DNA of 64,000 bases from positions 62,001-126,000 of the forward strand of contig JAFKGE010000018.1 in the NCBI GenBank assembly GCA_017307865.1, read 5' to 3'. A program made the translations under genes and the position numbers. The notes under the pieces are model-generated. The model worked only from the letters and a program-made list of their open reading frames with translations, searched no databases and was not told the DNA's origin. Below, one piece after another: positions 56,644 through 64,000 of this stretch. Each line of letters begins with the position of its first letter. Positions within the stretch are counted from its first letter, which is position 1. The stretch comes from Burkholderiales bacterium. GTDB taxonomy: Bacteria > Pseudomonadota > Gammaproteobacteria > Burkholderiales > Burkholderiaceae_C.

Positions 56644-58476
56644 TCAATACCCACCCGCTTCGCGCTCGCCGGTCTTGGCCTTGGCCAGCTCGGGCAGCAG
56701 GCTCTGGTACAGCGCCACGTCGCCGGCGGCCAGCGCCGCGTCCATGCGCTGCTTCAGGTGCACGGGGCGCTCCTGGCGCAGGATGTCCTGCAGCTCCCGG
56801 GGGTCGGAGTCGATCTCGTCGTGCAGGCCCTCGATGGCGCGCACGGCGGCGTCCTCCTGCGGGTGGCCGCGCAGCGCCTCGCGCAGCGCGCTCCAGGGCT
56901 GGGGGCCGTGCTCCAGCACCTGGCCGTCCAGCCAGGCAAACAGCGGGCCGTAGGGCGCGGCCTGCTCGCACAGCAGCTGGTGGTCGCTGCCGCTCAGGGC
57001 CTGCCAGCTGCCGGGCGCCGTCAGCACGATCTGCAGCGCGCGGTGCGCGCGGCTGCTGGGGGCGGTGCGCGGCGCAGCTGCACGCAGCGGCGGGCGGGTG
57101 GGCGCCGCCGGCCCGCGCGTGGCGCCTCGATCGGCAGCGGGCGCGTGGGCCCGCTCGCGCGGCGGCCGCGCCGCGCCGCGCAGGCCCCACAGCTGCTGCA
57201 GCTCGTGCACGCCGATGCGCACCTGCGCCGCGATGTCGCCCAGCAGCTGCGCGGCCAGGGCGCCGGCGGGCAGCAGCTGCCACAGCGGCCGGGCGTTGGC
57301 GGCAAAGTGCGAGCGCCCTTCGGCCGTCTCCATGTCGCAGTCCTGCGCGGCGGCGTCCAGCACGAAGCGTGACAGCGGCACGGCGGCCTGCACCGCCTGC
57401 TCGAAGGCGCCGGCGCCCTCGGCGCGGACGAAGCTGTCGGGGTCGTGCTCGGGCGGCAAGAACAAAAACTTGATGCTGCGCACGTCGCTGGCCAGGGGCA
57501 GGGCGGCGGCCAGCGCCTTGTGCGCGGCACGCCGGCCGGCGGCGTCGCCGTCGAAGCTGAACACCACGCTGTCGGTGAAGCGAAACAGCTTGTGCACGTG
57601 CTCGGGCGTGCAGGCCGTGCCCAGCGTAGCCACCGCGTTGGCAAAGCCCAGCTGGGCCAGGGCGACCACGTCCATGTAGCCCTCGGTGACCAGCGCGTAG
57701 CCATGTTCGCGCAGCGCGCCGCGGGCCTCGAACAGGCCGTACAGCTCGCGCCCCTTGTGGAACACCGGGGTTTCGGGCGAATTGAGGTACTTGGGTTTTT
57801 CATCGCCCAGCACGCGCCCGCCAAAGCCGATCACCTGGCCCTTGACGTCGCGGATCGGGAACATGATGCGGTCGCGGAAGCGGTCGTAGCGCTTGTCATC
57901 GTCGTCCTCGCCGACGATGACCAGGCCGCTGTCCTGCAGCTGCGCGTCGGCGTAATCGGGGAACACGCCAGCCAGCGTGCGCCAGCCCTCGGGCGCGTAG
58001 CCGAGCCCGAAGTCGCGCGCCACCGCGCCCGAGACGCCGCGCCGCTTGAGGTAGTCGATGGCGCGCGGCGAGCTCTTGAGGTGCTGGCGGTAGGCGTCGG
58101 CCGCGCGCGCCAGCACGTCGGTCAGGCTGGCGCGCTGCTCGGTTTCCTGCGCGGCGCGCGCGCGCTCGGCCGGGCTGCGCTCGTCCTCGGGCACGGGCAG
58201 GCCGTATTGCTGCGCCAGGTCGTGCACCACCTCGACGAAGCCGGCGCCGGTGAACTCCATCAGAAAGCCGATGGCGTTGCCGTTCTTGCCGCAGCCGAAG
58301 CAGTGGAAGAACTGCTTGGACGGGCTGACGGTGAACGAGGGCGTCTTCTCGCCATGAAACGGGCACAGGCCCGAGAAGTTGGCCCCGGTCTTCTTCAGCT
58401 GCACGTAGCGGCCGACGATCTCGACCACGTCGGCGCGCGCCAGAAGCTCCTGGATGAAATGCTGGGGAATGGCCAC
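56644..58476 (-). CDS. dnaG: DNA primase DnaG
   Basis: DnaG makes RNA primers at the replication fork. The 610-residue protein has the N-terminal zinc-binding domain (CPFHGEKTPSF and FHCFGCGKNGNA), the catalytic TOPRIM domain (VTEGYMDVVALAQLGFANAV, FSFDGDAAGRRAA) and a C-terminal helicase-binding domain. The GTG at 58476 (VAIPQHFIQELLARADVVEIV) fits the family N terminus; an in-frame ATG six codons upstream is less likely. An Ala-Pro-Arg-rich linker lies at about 440-490. rpsU, the usual upstream partner, is not here; the neighbour is a divergent acyl-CoA ligase gene. Confidence 0.97.
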   Translation of the reverse strand: MAIPQHFIQELLARADVVEIVGRYVQLKKTGANFSGLCPFHGEKTPSFTVSPSKQFFHCFGCGKNGNAIGFLMEFTGAGFVEVVHDLAQQYGLPVPEDERSPAERARAAQETEQRASLTDVLARAADAYRQHLKSSPRAIDYLKRRGVSGAVARDFGLGYAPEGWRTLAGVFPDYADAQLQDSGLVIVGEDDDDKRYDRFRDRIMFPIRDVKGQVIGFGGRVLGDEKPKYLNSPETPVFHKGRELYGLFEARGALREHGYALVTEGYMDVVALAQLGFANAVATLGTACTPEHVHKLFRFTDSVVFSFDGDAAGRRAAHKALAAALPLASDVRSIKFLFLPPEHDPDSFVRAEGAGAFEQAVQAAVPLSRFVLDAAAQDCDMETAEGRSHFAANARPLWQLLPAGALAAQLLGDIAAQVRIGVHELQQLWGLRGAARPPRERAHAPAADRGATRGPAAPTRPPLRAAAPRTAPSSRAHRALQIVLTAPGSWQALSGSDHQLLCEQAAPYGPLFAWLDGQVLEHGPQPWSALREALRGHPQEDAAVRAIEGLHDEIDSDPRELQDILRQERPVHLKQRMDAALAAGDVALYQSLLPELAKAKTGEREAGGY

Positions 58477-58549
58477 CGGGCGATTGTCGCGCACGGGCCG
58501 CGCCGGGCCACTTGTCTATCATGGGCGGATCATCATGCCGGAGCCCGCG

Positions 58550-60193
58550 ATGCCCTCGATCTTCGATACCGACCTGCCCCGCACCGAAGCCAACTTCGCC
58601 CCCCTCACGCCGCTGGCCTTCATCCAGCGCGCGGCCGAGGTCTACCCCGAGCGCCTGGCGGTGGTGCACGGCACGCTGCGCCAGAGCTGGGACCACACCT
58701 ACCGGCGTTGCCGCCGCCTGGCCAGCGCGCTGCAGCAGGCCGGCGTGGGCAAGAACGACACCGTCGCCGTGATGCTGCCCAACACCCCGCCCATGGTGGA
58801 GGCGCATTTCGGTGTGCCCATGGCCGGCGCCGTGCTGAACGCGCTGAACACCCGGCTCGACCCCGAGGCGGTGGCCTTCATGCTCGACCACGGCGAGGCC
58901 AAGGTGGTCATCGTCGACCCCGAGTTCGCCCCGGTGATGAAGAAGGCGCTGGCGCTGCGGCAGTCGAAGGCGCCGCTGCTCGTCATCGACGTCGAGGACG
59001 CGCTGTTCGGCCCCGGCCAGCCCATCGGCAGCACGAGCTATGAGGCCTTTCTCGATCGGGGCGACCCGGATTTCGAGTGGCTCTACCCGGCCGACGAGTG
59101 GGACGCCATCGCGCTCAACTACACCAGCGGCACCACCGGCAACCCCAAGGGCGTGGTCTACCACCACCGCGGCGCGGCCACCAACGCCATCAGCAACATC
59201 CTCGAATGGGACATGCCCAAGCACGCGGTCTACCTGTGGACCTTGCCCATGTTCCACTGCAACGGCTGGTGCTTTCCGTGGACGGTGGCGGCGCGCGTCG
59301 GCGTCAACGTGTGCCTGCGGCGCGTCGAGGCCAAGGCCATCTTCGACGCCATCCGCGAGCACGGCGTGACGCACTACTGCGGCGCGCCCATCGTGCACGG
59401 CCTGCTGGTCAACGCGCCCGACGAGCTGAAGGCGGGCGTGCCGCGCGGCGTCAAATGCATGGTGGCCGGCGCGGCGCCGCCGGCGGCCATGATCGAGGGC
59501 ATGGAGCAGATGGGGTTCGACCTGACCCACGTCTACGGCCTGACCGAGGTCTACGGCCCGGCCACGGTGTGCGCCAAGCAGGCTGGCTGGGACGGCCTGC
59601 CGATCGGCGAGCGCGCCGCGCTGAACGCCCGCCAGGGCGTGCGCTACCACCTGCAGCGCGACGCGCGCGTGCTCGATCCGCAGACCATGCAGCCGGTGCC
59701 CCTGGACGGCGAGGCCATGGGCGAGATCATGTTCCGCGGCAACATCGCCATGAAGGGCTACCTGAAGAACCCCACCGCCACGGCCGAGGCCTTTGCCGGC
59801 GGCTGGTTCCACTCGGGTGACCTGGCGGTGCAATACCCCGACGGCTACATCAAGATCAAGGACCGCAGCAAGGACATCATCATCTCGGGCGGCGAGAACA
59901 TCTCCTCCATCGAGGTCGAGGACGTGCTGTACCGCCACCCCGCCGTGCTCGCGGCCGCCGTGGTCGCCAAGCCCGACCCCAAGTGGGGCGAGACCCCCTG
60001 CGCCTTCATCGAGCTGAAGGCCGGCGCCCAGGTGAGCGAGGCCGACATCGTGGCCCACTGCAAGCAGCACCTGGCCGGCTTCAAGGTGCCGCGCGCCGTG
60101 GTGTTCGGCGAGCTGCCCAAGACCAGCACCGGCAAGATCCAGAAGTTCGAGCTGCGCAAGCAGGCCGGGTCGGCGGCGGCCATCGACGTCTGA
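58550..60193 (+). CDS. Acyl-CoA synthetase (AlkK/DmdB-like fatty acid CoA ligase)
   Basis: This 547-residue adenylate-forming enzyme has the P-loop YTSGTTGNPKGVVYHHRG, the VYGLTEVYGP motif, the FHSGDLAVQYPDGYIKIKDR hinge region and the C-terminal catalytic Lys in KTSTGKIQKFELR. Sequence and length resemble the medium-chain AlkK and methylmercaptopropionate-CoA ligase group. It activates a carboxylic acid to its CoA ester for beta-oxidation; the preferred acid is unknown. ATG at 58550 has GGAG 7 nt before it; another ATG at 58535 is possible. A repeat copy lies after its stop codon. Confidence 0.9.
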   Translation: MPSIFDTDLPRTEANFAPLTPLAFIQRAAEVYPERLAVVHGTLRQSWDHTYRRCRRLASALQQAGVGKNDTVAVMLPNTPPMVEAHFGVPMAGAVLNALNTRLDPEAVAFMLDHGEAKVVIVDPEFAPVMKKALALRQSKAPLLVIDVEDALFGPGQPIGSTSYEAFLDRGDPDFEWLYPADEWDAIALNYTSGTTGNPKGVVYHHRGAATNAISNILEWDMPKHAVYLWTLPMFHCNGWCFPWTVAARVGVNVCLRRVEAKAIFDAIREHGVTHYCGAPIVHGLLVNAPDELKAGVPRGVKCMVAGAAPPAAMIEGMEQMGFDLTHVYGLTEVYGPATVCAKQAGWDGLPIGERAALNARQGVRYHLQRDARVLDPQTMQPVPLDGEAMGEIMFRGNIAMKGYLKNPTATAEAFAGGWFHSGDLAVQYPDGYIKIKDRSKDIIISGGENISSIEVEDVLYRHPAVLAAAVVAKPDPKWGETPCAFIELKAGAQVSEADIVAHCKQHLAGFKVPRAVVFGELPKTSTGKIQKFELRKQAGSAAAIDV

Positions 60194-60221
60194 TGGCGCC
60201 GGCCGCCTGAGCGGGTGCCGG

Positions 60222-60284
60222 TTTCAAGCAAAATCGGGCTCTGACGCCCGCCCATCAAGCGCGGACAGCTATCGAATCAGTAGT
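60222..60284 (-). repeat. 63-bp repeat family, intergenic copy after the acyl-CoA ligase gene
   Basis: This full-length reverse copy begins TTTCAAGCAAAATCGGGCT, continues ACGCCCGCCCATCAAGCGC and ACAGCTATC, and ends AGTAGT. It aligns without gaps to the reverse complement of the copy at 40201-40263, with 63 nt in both. It fills half of the 118-nt gap between two convergent genes and could act as a bidirectional hairpin there. Confidence 0.92.
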
Positions 60285-60311
60285 ATCGGCTGATGCGGGG
60301 CGCGGCGCGCC

Positions 60312-61484
60312 CTACAGCCGCGCCAGCCGCGCCAGCGCGGCGCGCAGGGTGTCGTCCTGCTTGGCAAAACAAAAGCGGATGGTCTGTTGCTCGAAGCCGT
60401 CGCCATAGAAGGCCGCCAGCGGGATGGCGGCCACGCCGTGCTCGCGCGTAAGCCATTGGCAGAAGTCGGCTTCGCCCAGCTCGCGCTCGGGGCCTGGCAT
60501 GTCGGCGTAGCTGGCGGTCTGGAAGTAGGTGCCTTCGCAGGGCAGCAGGCGAAAACGCGTTTGCGCCAGGCCGGCGCGAAACAGGTCGCGCTTGGCGGCG
60601 TAAAACGCCGGCAGTTGCAGGTAGGGCGCCGGGTCCTGCATGTAGGCGGCCAGGCCGTGCTGCATGGGGGTGTTGACGGTGAACACGTTGAACTGGTGCA
60701 CCTTGCGGAACTCGGCGGTGAGCGGCGCGGGCGCGGCGACATAACCCACCTTCCAGCCGGTGACGTGATAGGTCTTGCCGAAGCTGCTGACGATGAAGGC
60801 GCGCGCGGCCAGGCCGGGCCAGCGCGCCACGCTTTCGTGGCGCAGCGGGGCGTAGACCATGTGCTCGTACACCTCGTCGCTGATCAGCAGCACGTTGGTG
60901 GGCGCCAGCAGCTCGTCCAGCTTTTGCATGTCGGCGGCCGACCAGACGGTGCCGCTGGGGTTGTGCGGGCTGTTGATGAGGATGGCGCGGGTGCGCGGGG
61001 TGAGCGCGGCGGCGATGCGGTCGAAGTCGGGGCGAAACGTGCCGGGCGTGAGCGGCACGCGCACCACGGTGGCGCCGGTGAGTTCGATGTTGGGCACGTA
61101 GCTGTCGTAGCTGGGCTCCAGCACGATGACTTCGTCGCCCGGGCCGGCGCAGCACAGGATGGCCGTGAGGATGGCCTGGGTGGCGCCGGCGGTGACGGTG
61201 ATTTCGCTGCCCGCGTCGTAGCGGCGGGCGTACAGCGCTTCGATTTTTGCAGCAATGGCCGCGCGCAGCGGCGCCGCGCCGGGCATGGGCGGGTACTGGT
61301 TGTGGCCGGCGCGCATGGCGTCGGTCACGGCCTCGGTCAGGCGCGCATCGCACCCGAAGTCGGGAAAGCCCTGGCCCAGGTTGACCGCCTGATGCTCGGC
61401 GGCCAGCGCCGACATGACGGTGAAGATGGTGGTGCCGACGGCCGGCAGGCGCGAGGGAAAGGCGGGCGTGCGTTCAGAGCTCAT
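60312..61484 (-). CDS. PLP-dependent aminotransferase, methionine aminotransferase (YbdL) type
   Basis: This class I/II fold aminotransferase of 390 residues contains NLGQGFPDFGCDARLTEAV, NQYPPMPGAAPLR, ITVTAGATQAIL, INSPHNPSGTVW and the PLP-binding Lys in SSFGKTYHVTGWKVGY. FGKT-HVTGWK and QGFPDF are usual in YbdL and kynurenine aminotransferase-like enzymes that act on methionine and aromatic amino acids. Its start overlaps the end of cysB by 11 bp, so both may be on one leftward mRNA. A link to sulfur metabolism through CysB is possible but unproven. Confidence 0.9.
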   Translation of the reverse strand: MSSERTPAFPSRLPAVGTTIFTVMSALAAEHQAVNLGQGFPDFGCDARLTEAVTDAMRAGHNQYPPMPGAAPLRAAIAAKIEALYARRYDAGSEITVTAGATQAILTAILCCAGPGDEVIVLEPSYDSYVPNIELTGATVVRVPLTPGTFRPDFDRIAAALTPRTRAILINSPHNPSGTVWSAADMQKLDELLAPTNVLLISDEVYEHMVYAPLRHESVARWPGLAARAFIVSSFGKTYHVTGWKVGYVAAPAPLTAEFRKVHQFNVFTVNTPMQHGLAAYMQDPAPYLQLPAFYAAKRDLFRAGLAQTRFRLLPCEGTYFQTASYADMPGPERELGEADFCQWLTREHGVAAIPLAAFYGDGFEQQTIRFCFAKQDDTLRAALARLARL

Positions 61485-62418
61485 AGGTGGTGGCCTCGCC
61501 GCTCATGGCCTTGAGGATCAGGTTCTTGTCCAGGCGGTCGGACAGCAGGCTGGCGAAGTAGTAGACGAAGTCGCGCAGGTAGGCGCCGCGCTTGAGGGCC
61601 ACGCGCGCCAGGTTGTGGCCCAGCAGCTGGCCCAGCGGGAGCAGCGCCAGGTCGGCGTTGTCGGCCTCGCCCTGCACCGCCATTTCGGCGACGATGCCCA
61701 GGCCCAGGCCCAGGCGCACATAGGTCTTGATGACGTCGGAGTCGATGGCCTCCAGCACGATGCGCGGCGTGAGGTGGCGCTGGGCAAAGGCGTGGTCGAT
61801 GCGCGCGCGGCCGGTGAAGGAGGGGTGGTAGGTCACCAGCGGCTCGGCGGCGATGTCCTCCAGCGTCAGCCGCTCGCGCTGGGCCAGCGGGTGCTGCGCG
61901 GGCAGCACCAGCACGTGCTGCCATTCATAGCAGGGCAGGGTGACCAGGTCGGGGTAGTCGGTGAGCGATTCGGTGGCGATGCCGATGTCGGCCACCTCGT
62001 CCAGCACCATGCGCGCCACCTGGTCGGGCGCGCCCTGGTGCAGGCTGATGTTGACCTTGGGGTAGCGCTCGCGCAGCCGGGTGACGGGCGTCGGCAGCAC
62101 GTAGCGCGCCTGCGAGTGGGTGGTGGCGATGGACAGGGTGCCGCTGTCCTGCGCGCTGTACTGCTCGCCGATGCGCTTGAGGTTGCCGACCTCGCGCAGG
62201 ATGATGGCGATGGCCTCCAGCACATGCTGGCCGGGCTCGGTGACGCGCTTGAGGCGCTTGCCGTGGCGCGCGAAGATCTCCACGCCCAGCTCTTCCTCCA
62301 GCTCGATGATGGCCTTGGACACCCCCGGCTGCGAGGTGTGCAGCGCCTTGGCCGCCTCGGTCAGGTTCAGGTTGCGGCGCACGGCCTCCTGCACGAAGCG
62401 GAATTGATGGAGGTTCAT
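61474..62418 (-). CDS. cysB: LysR-family regulator CysB
   Basis: CysB controls sulfate assimilation and cysteine synthesis genes, responding to N-acetylserine. The 314-residue protein begins MNLHQFRFVQEAVRRNLNLT and has the winged helix-turn-helix TEAAKALHTSQPGVSKAIIELE. The ligand domain holds SIATTHSQARYVLP, ISLHQGAPDQVARMV and LVTYHPSFTGRARID, all typical of CysB/Cbl. The start at 62418 removes nine non-family residues of the longer frame. A near-perfect dyad directly upstream (62431-62460) suggests autoregulation. Confidence 0.93.
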   Translation of the reverse strand: MNLHQFRFVQEAVRRNLNLTEAAKALHTSQPGVSKAIIELEEELGVEIFARHGKRLKRVTEPGQHVLEAIAIILREVGNLKRIGEQYSAQDSGTLSIATTHSQARYVLPTPVTRLRERYPKVNISLHQGAPDQVARMVLDEVADIGIATESLTDYPDLVTLPCYEWQHVLVLPAQHPLAQRERLTLEDIAAEPLVTYHPSFTGRARIDHAFAQRHLTPRIVLEAIDSDVIKTYVRLGLGLGIVAEMAVQGEADNADLALLPLGQLLGHNLARVALKRGAYLRDFVYYFASLLSDRLDKNLILKAMSGEATTYEL

Positions 62419-62430
62419 GGCATCTGGAAT

Positions 62431-62460
62431 ATTGAAGCCCGCCATTATGGCGGATTCAAT
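62431..62460 (-). promoter_or_regulatory. Dyad upstream of cysB, candidate autoregulatory site
   Basis: ATTGAA-GC-CCGCCAT and ATGGCGG-A-TTCAAT face each other around a single T at 62446, a dyad of about 30 bp with one small mismatch. It lies 13 nt before the cysB start. LysR-type proteins commonly bind such sites in their own promoters. Confidence 0.6.
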
Positions 62461-62487
62461 CTAAGGGCCGCGCCCGAGCCCGCCGAT

Positions 62488-63594
62488 CTACTGCCGCAAC
62501 ACCAGCCAGCCGAAGGTGGCCAGCGCCAGGATGGAATACAAAATGCCGGGCGCCGCCGCCGCGATCCAGGGCACCCAGTTGCGCAGGTTGCCGATGAAGC
62601 CGAACACGTTGTTTAGCAGAAAGAAGCTGATGCCCACCAGCACGCCCAGGAAGACGAAGCCGGCGATGTTGCCCGAGCGAAAGTGCAGGTAGGCAAAGGG
62701 CAGGGCCAGCACCATCATCACCAGGCAGCTGAGCGGGTAGAACACCTTGCGCCAGAACTCGATCTCGTAGCGCTGGGCGCTCTGGCCGTTGTCCTGCAGG
62801 TGCTGGATGTAGCGGTACAGGTCCACGGTCTGCATGCGGTCGGGGCTGAGCAGGGCGGCGGCCACCATGTCGATCGAGATGGCGGTGGGCCAGAACCAGT
62901 CGTCCTGCTGCTGCACCGTCACGCGGGGCTCGGGCGCGTCGACGTGCTCGAAGCTGCGCCGCTGCACCTCGCGCAGCGCCCAGCCGTGCTCGGCAAACGC
63001 GCCGTGCGCGGCCTTGACGGTGGCCAGCAGGCGCGAGGTGCGGGTGTCGAACTCGAAGATGCGCACCTGGTTGAGCGTGCCGTCGGGGCTGACGGCGCCC
63101 ACGTTGACCGAATAGCTGCGCTCGCCCTGGCGGTCCTTCATCCAGGCGCCGGTGCGGCCCACCGTGATGTCGCCCACGAAGCGCGCCTGCATGGCGGTGG
63201 CCGCGCGGTTGGCCGCGGGTGTCACGTAGTCGCCGATGGCGAAGGTGAGCAGCACGAAGCCCAGGCCCAGCAGCAGCAGGGTGCGCAGCGCCCGCAGCGG
63301 GCCCAGGCCGCTGGTGCGCAAGATGGTGTACTGGGAGCTTTCGGCCAGCCGCGCCATGACGAAGATGGTGCCGATCAGCACCGCGATGGGCAGCAGGTCG
63401 TACAGGTGGCCGGGCATTTGCAGCGCCACGTACAGCAGCGCGTAGCCCAGCGAATAGCCGCGCGTGGCCAGATCGCGCAGGTCGCCCAGCTGGTCGACCA
63501 GGTCGAAGAACGAAAACAGCAGCAGGAACGCCAGCGCGATGAAGCCCACCGACAGCAGCACGTCGTTGTAGATCAGGCGGCGGATGGTCCTCAT
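62488..63594 (-). CDS. lptG: LPS export ABC transporter permease LptG
   Basis: LptG is one of the two inner-membrane permeases that extract LPS for the Lpt bridge. The 368-residue protein starts MRTIRRLIYNDVLLSVGFIAL. It has membrane segments at both ends, a periplasmic beta-jellyroll domain between them (about 135-260), and the typical EFWRKVFYPLSCLVMMVLALPFAYLHFRSGN stretch near the C terminus. Its ATG overlaps the lptF stop codon (63591-63594), so the two are coupled. cysB follows 69 nt downstream. Confidence 0.94.
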   Translation of the reverse strand: MRTIRRLIYNDVLLSVGFIALAFLLLFSFFDLVDQLGDLRDLATRGYSLGYALLYVALQMPGHLYDLLPIAVLIGTIFVMARLAESSQYTILRTSGLGPLRALRTLLLLGLGFVLLTFAIGDYVTPAANRAATAMQARFVGDITVGRTGAWMKDRQGERSYSVNVGAVSPDGTLNQVRIFEFDTRTSRLLATVKAAHGAFAEHGWALREVQRRSFEHVDAPEPRVTVQQQDDWFWPTAISIDMVAAALLSPDRMQTVDLYRYIQHLQDNGQSAQRYEIEFWRKVFYPLSCLVMMVLALPFAYLHFRSGNIAGFVFLGVLVGISFFLLNNVFGFIGNLRNWVPWIAAAAPGILYSILALATFGWLVLRQ

Positions 63595-64000
63595 GCCCGC
63601 GCCTCGCGGTTGGCGCGCACGCGCCAGTTGCGCTGGCGCCAGGCCATCGAGGCCAAGGCGGCCAGGGCGATGCCGCCGTGCAGCCCCAGCATGAAGGCCC
63701 AGGCGCCCACGCGGCCCTGCTCGATCCAGCCCTGGCCCAGGCCGATCAGGTTGTAGTAGGTGGCAAAGGCGAACAGCGAGAACACCAGCCCCGCGCTGCG
63801 CCCCACGCGCGGGTTGACGCGCGTGACGGCCAGCGCGATCAGCACGCAGTTGACGGCCGCCAGCAGCAGCCCCAGGCGCCAGGACAGCTCGGCCAGGTAG
63901 GGCGGCGAGCCGCTGCGCAGCAGCGCCAGGCTGGACTGCAGGCGCGGCGCGTCGTCGCGCATGGCCGGGATGATCTGCGCATTGATGCGGTTGCTGTATT
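63591..64000 (-). CDS. lptF: LPS export ABC transporter permease LptF, C-terminal part (5' end outside window)
   Basis: This is the C-terminal end of LptF, partner of LptG. The frame stays open to the window edge: before MRDDAPRL the codons read YSNRINAQIIPA. The visible part has PPYLAELSWRLGLLLAAVNCVLIALAVTRVNPRVGRSAGLVFSLF-type sequence in which a Leu-rich membrane helix follows the ELSWRL motif, then two more helices (FATYYNLIGLGQGWIEQG, FMLGLHGGIALAAL). The stop codon overlaps the lptG start by 4 nt. Confidence 0.94.
   Translation of the reverse strand, partial: YSNRINAQIIPAMRDDAPRLQSSLALLRSGSPPYLAELSWRLGLLLAAVNCVLIALAVTRVNPRVGRSAGLVFSLFAFATYYNLIGLGQGWIEQGRVGAWAFMLGLHGGIALAALASMAWRQRNWRVRANREARA

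Overview
The window is GC-rich, tightly packed bacterial chromosome. The gene content (separate tolB-pal-cpoB, PriB between rpsF and rpsR, a tripartite-tricarboxylate type receptor, HslO-TrmD-RplS) and protein style fit a betaproteobacterium of the order Burkholderiales, most likely family Comamonadaceae. This placement is inference from recognised gene families, not from a search. No rRNA, tRNA, prophage, transposase or CRISPR array was seen.

Layout. 1-4195: translation cluster infB(partial)-rbfA-truB-typA. 4211-10211: a DMT exporter, then a leftward catabolic-looking operon (FAD dehydrogenase, ThDP enzyme, crotonase, zinc-free MDR oxidoreductase). 10267-10877: a HigBA-like toxin-antitoxin pair. 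11006-16020: leftward bkdA1-bkdA2-bkdB-lpdV branched-chain 2-oxoacid dehydrogenase operon. 16225-22482: msbA, divergent tolB-pal-cpoB, then rpsF-priB-rpsR-rplI closed by a strong terminator. 22552-31015: five leftward genes (AraC regulator, Tat-exported alpha/beta hydrolase, three lipoproteins: a class C beta-lactamase-like serine hydrolase, a thaumatin/GH64-like protein and a clan GH-A glycosidase-like protein), the most unusual block. 31094-41172: housekeeping genes miaA, mutL, dedA, amiC, tsaE, queG, an AEC transporter, a TTT solute receptor and xerD. 41191-46687: ferritin-like protein, gamma-carbonic anhydrase, hslO-trmD-rplS, a CoA pyrophosphatase and a CbiB-like membrane protein. 46857-52733: a branched-chain amino-acid type ABC system with a fused LivM-LivG protein, then a Crp/Fnr regulator. 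52718-58476: Bcr/CflA exporter, rpoD, dnaG. 58550-64000: acyl-CoA ligase, aminotransferase, cysB, lptG and partial lptF.

The most striking structure is not a gene. A family of about 63-bp repeats occurs at least ten times. Five copies lie between genes and five lie inside conserved genes (truB, bkdB, miaA, mutL and a ferritin-like gene), kept in frame. Four of the five genic copies are read on the same strand and in the same frame, giving a peptide around QAQAAI. This looks like a protein-invading repeat comparable to the Rickettsia palindromic elements. Three other repeat types also occur: a GC-rich element placed just after start codons (truB, and duplicated before livF), a 29-bp tandem array in a divergent promoter region, and a 41-bp inverted repeat between infB and rbfA.

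Other points of note: a probable CTG start for priB, a 9-bp head-to-head overlap of tsaE and queG, and several dyad operators (toxin-antitoxin operon, cysB, the ABC solute-binding protein gene).
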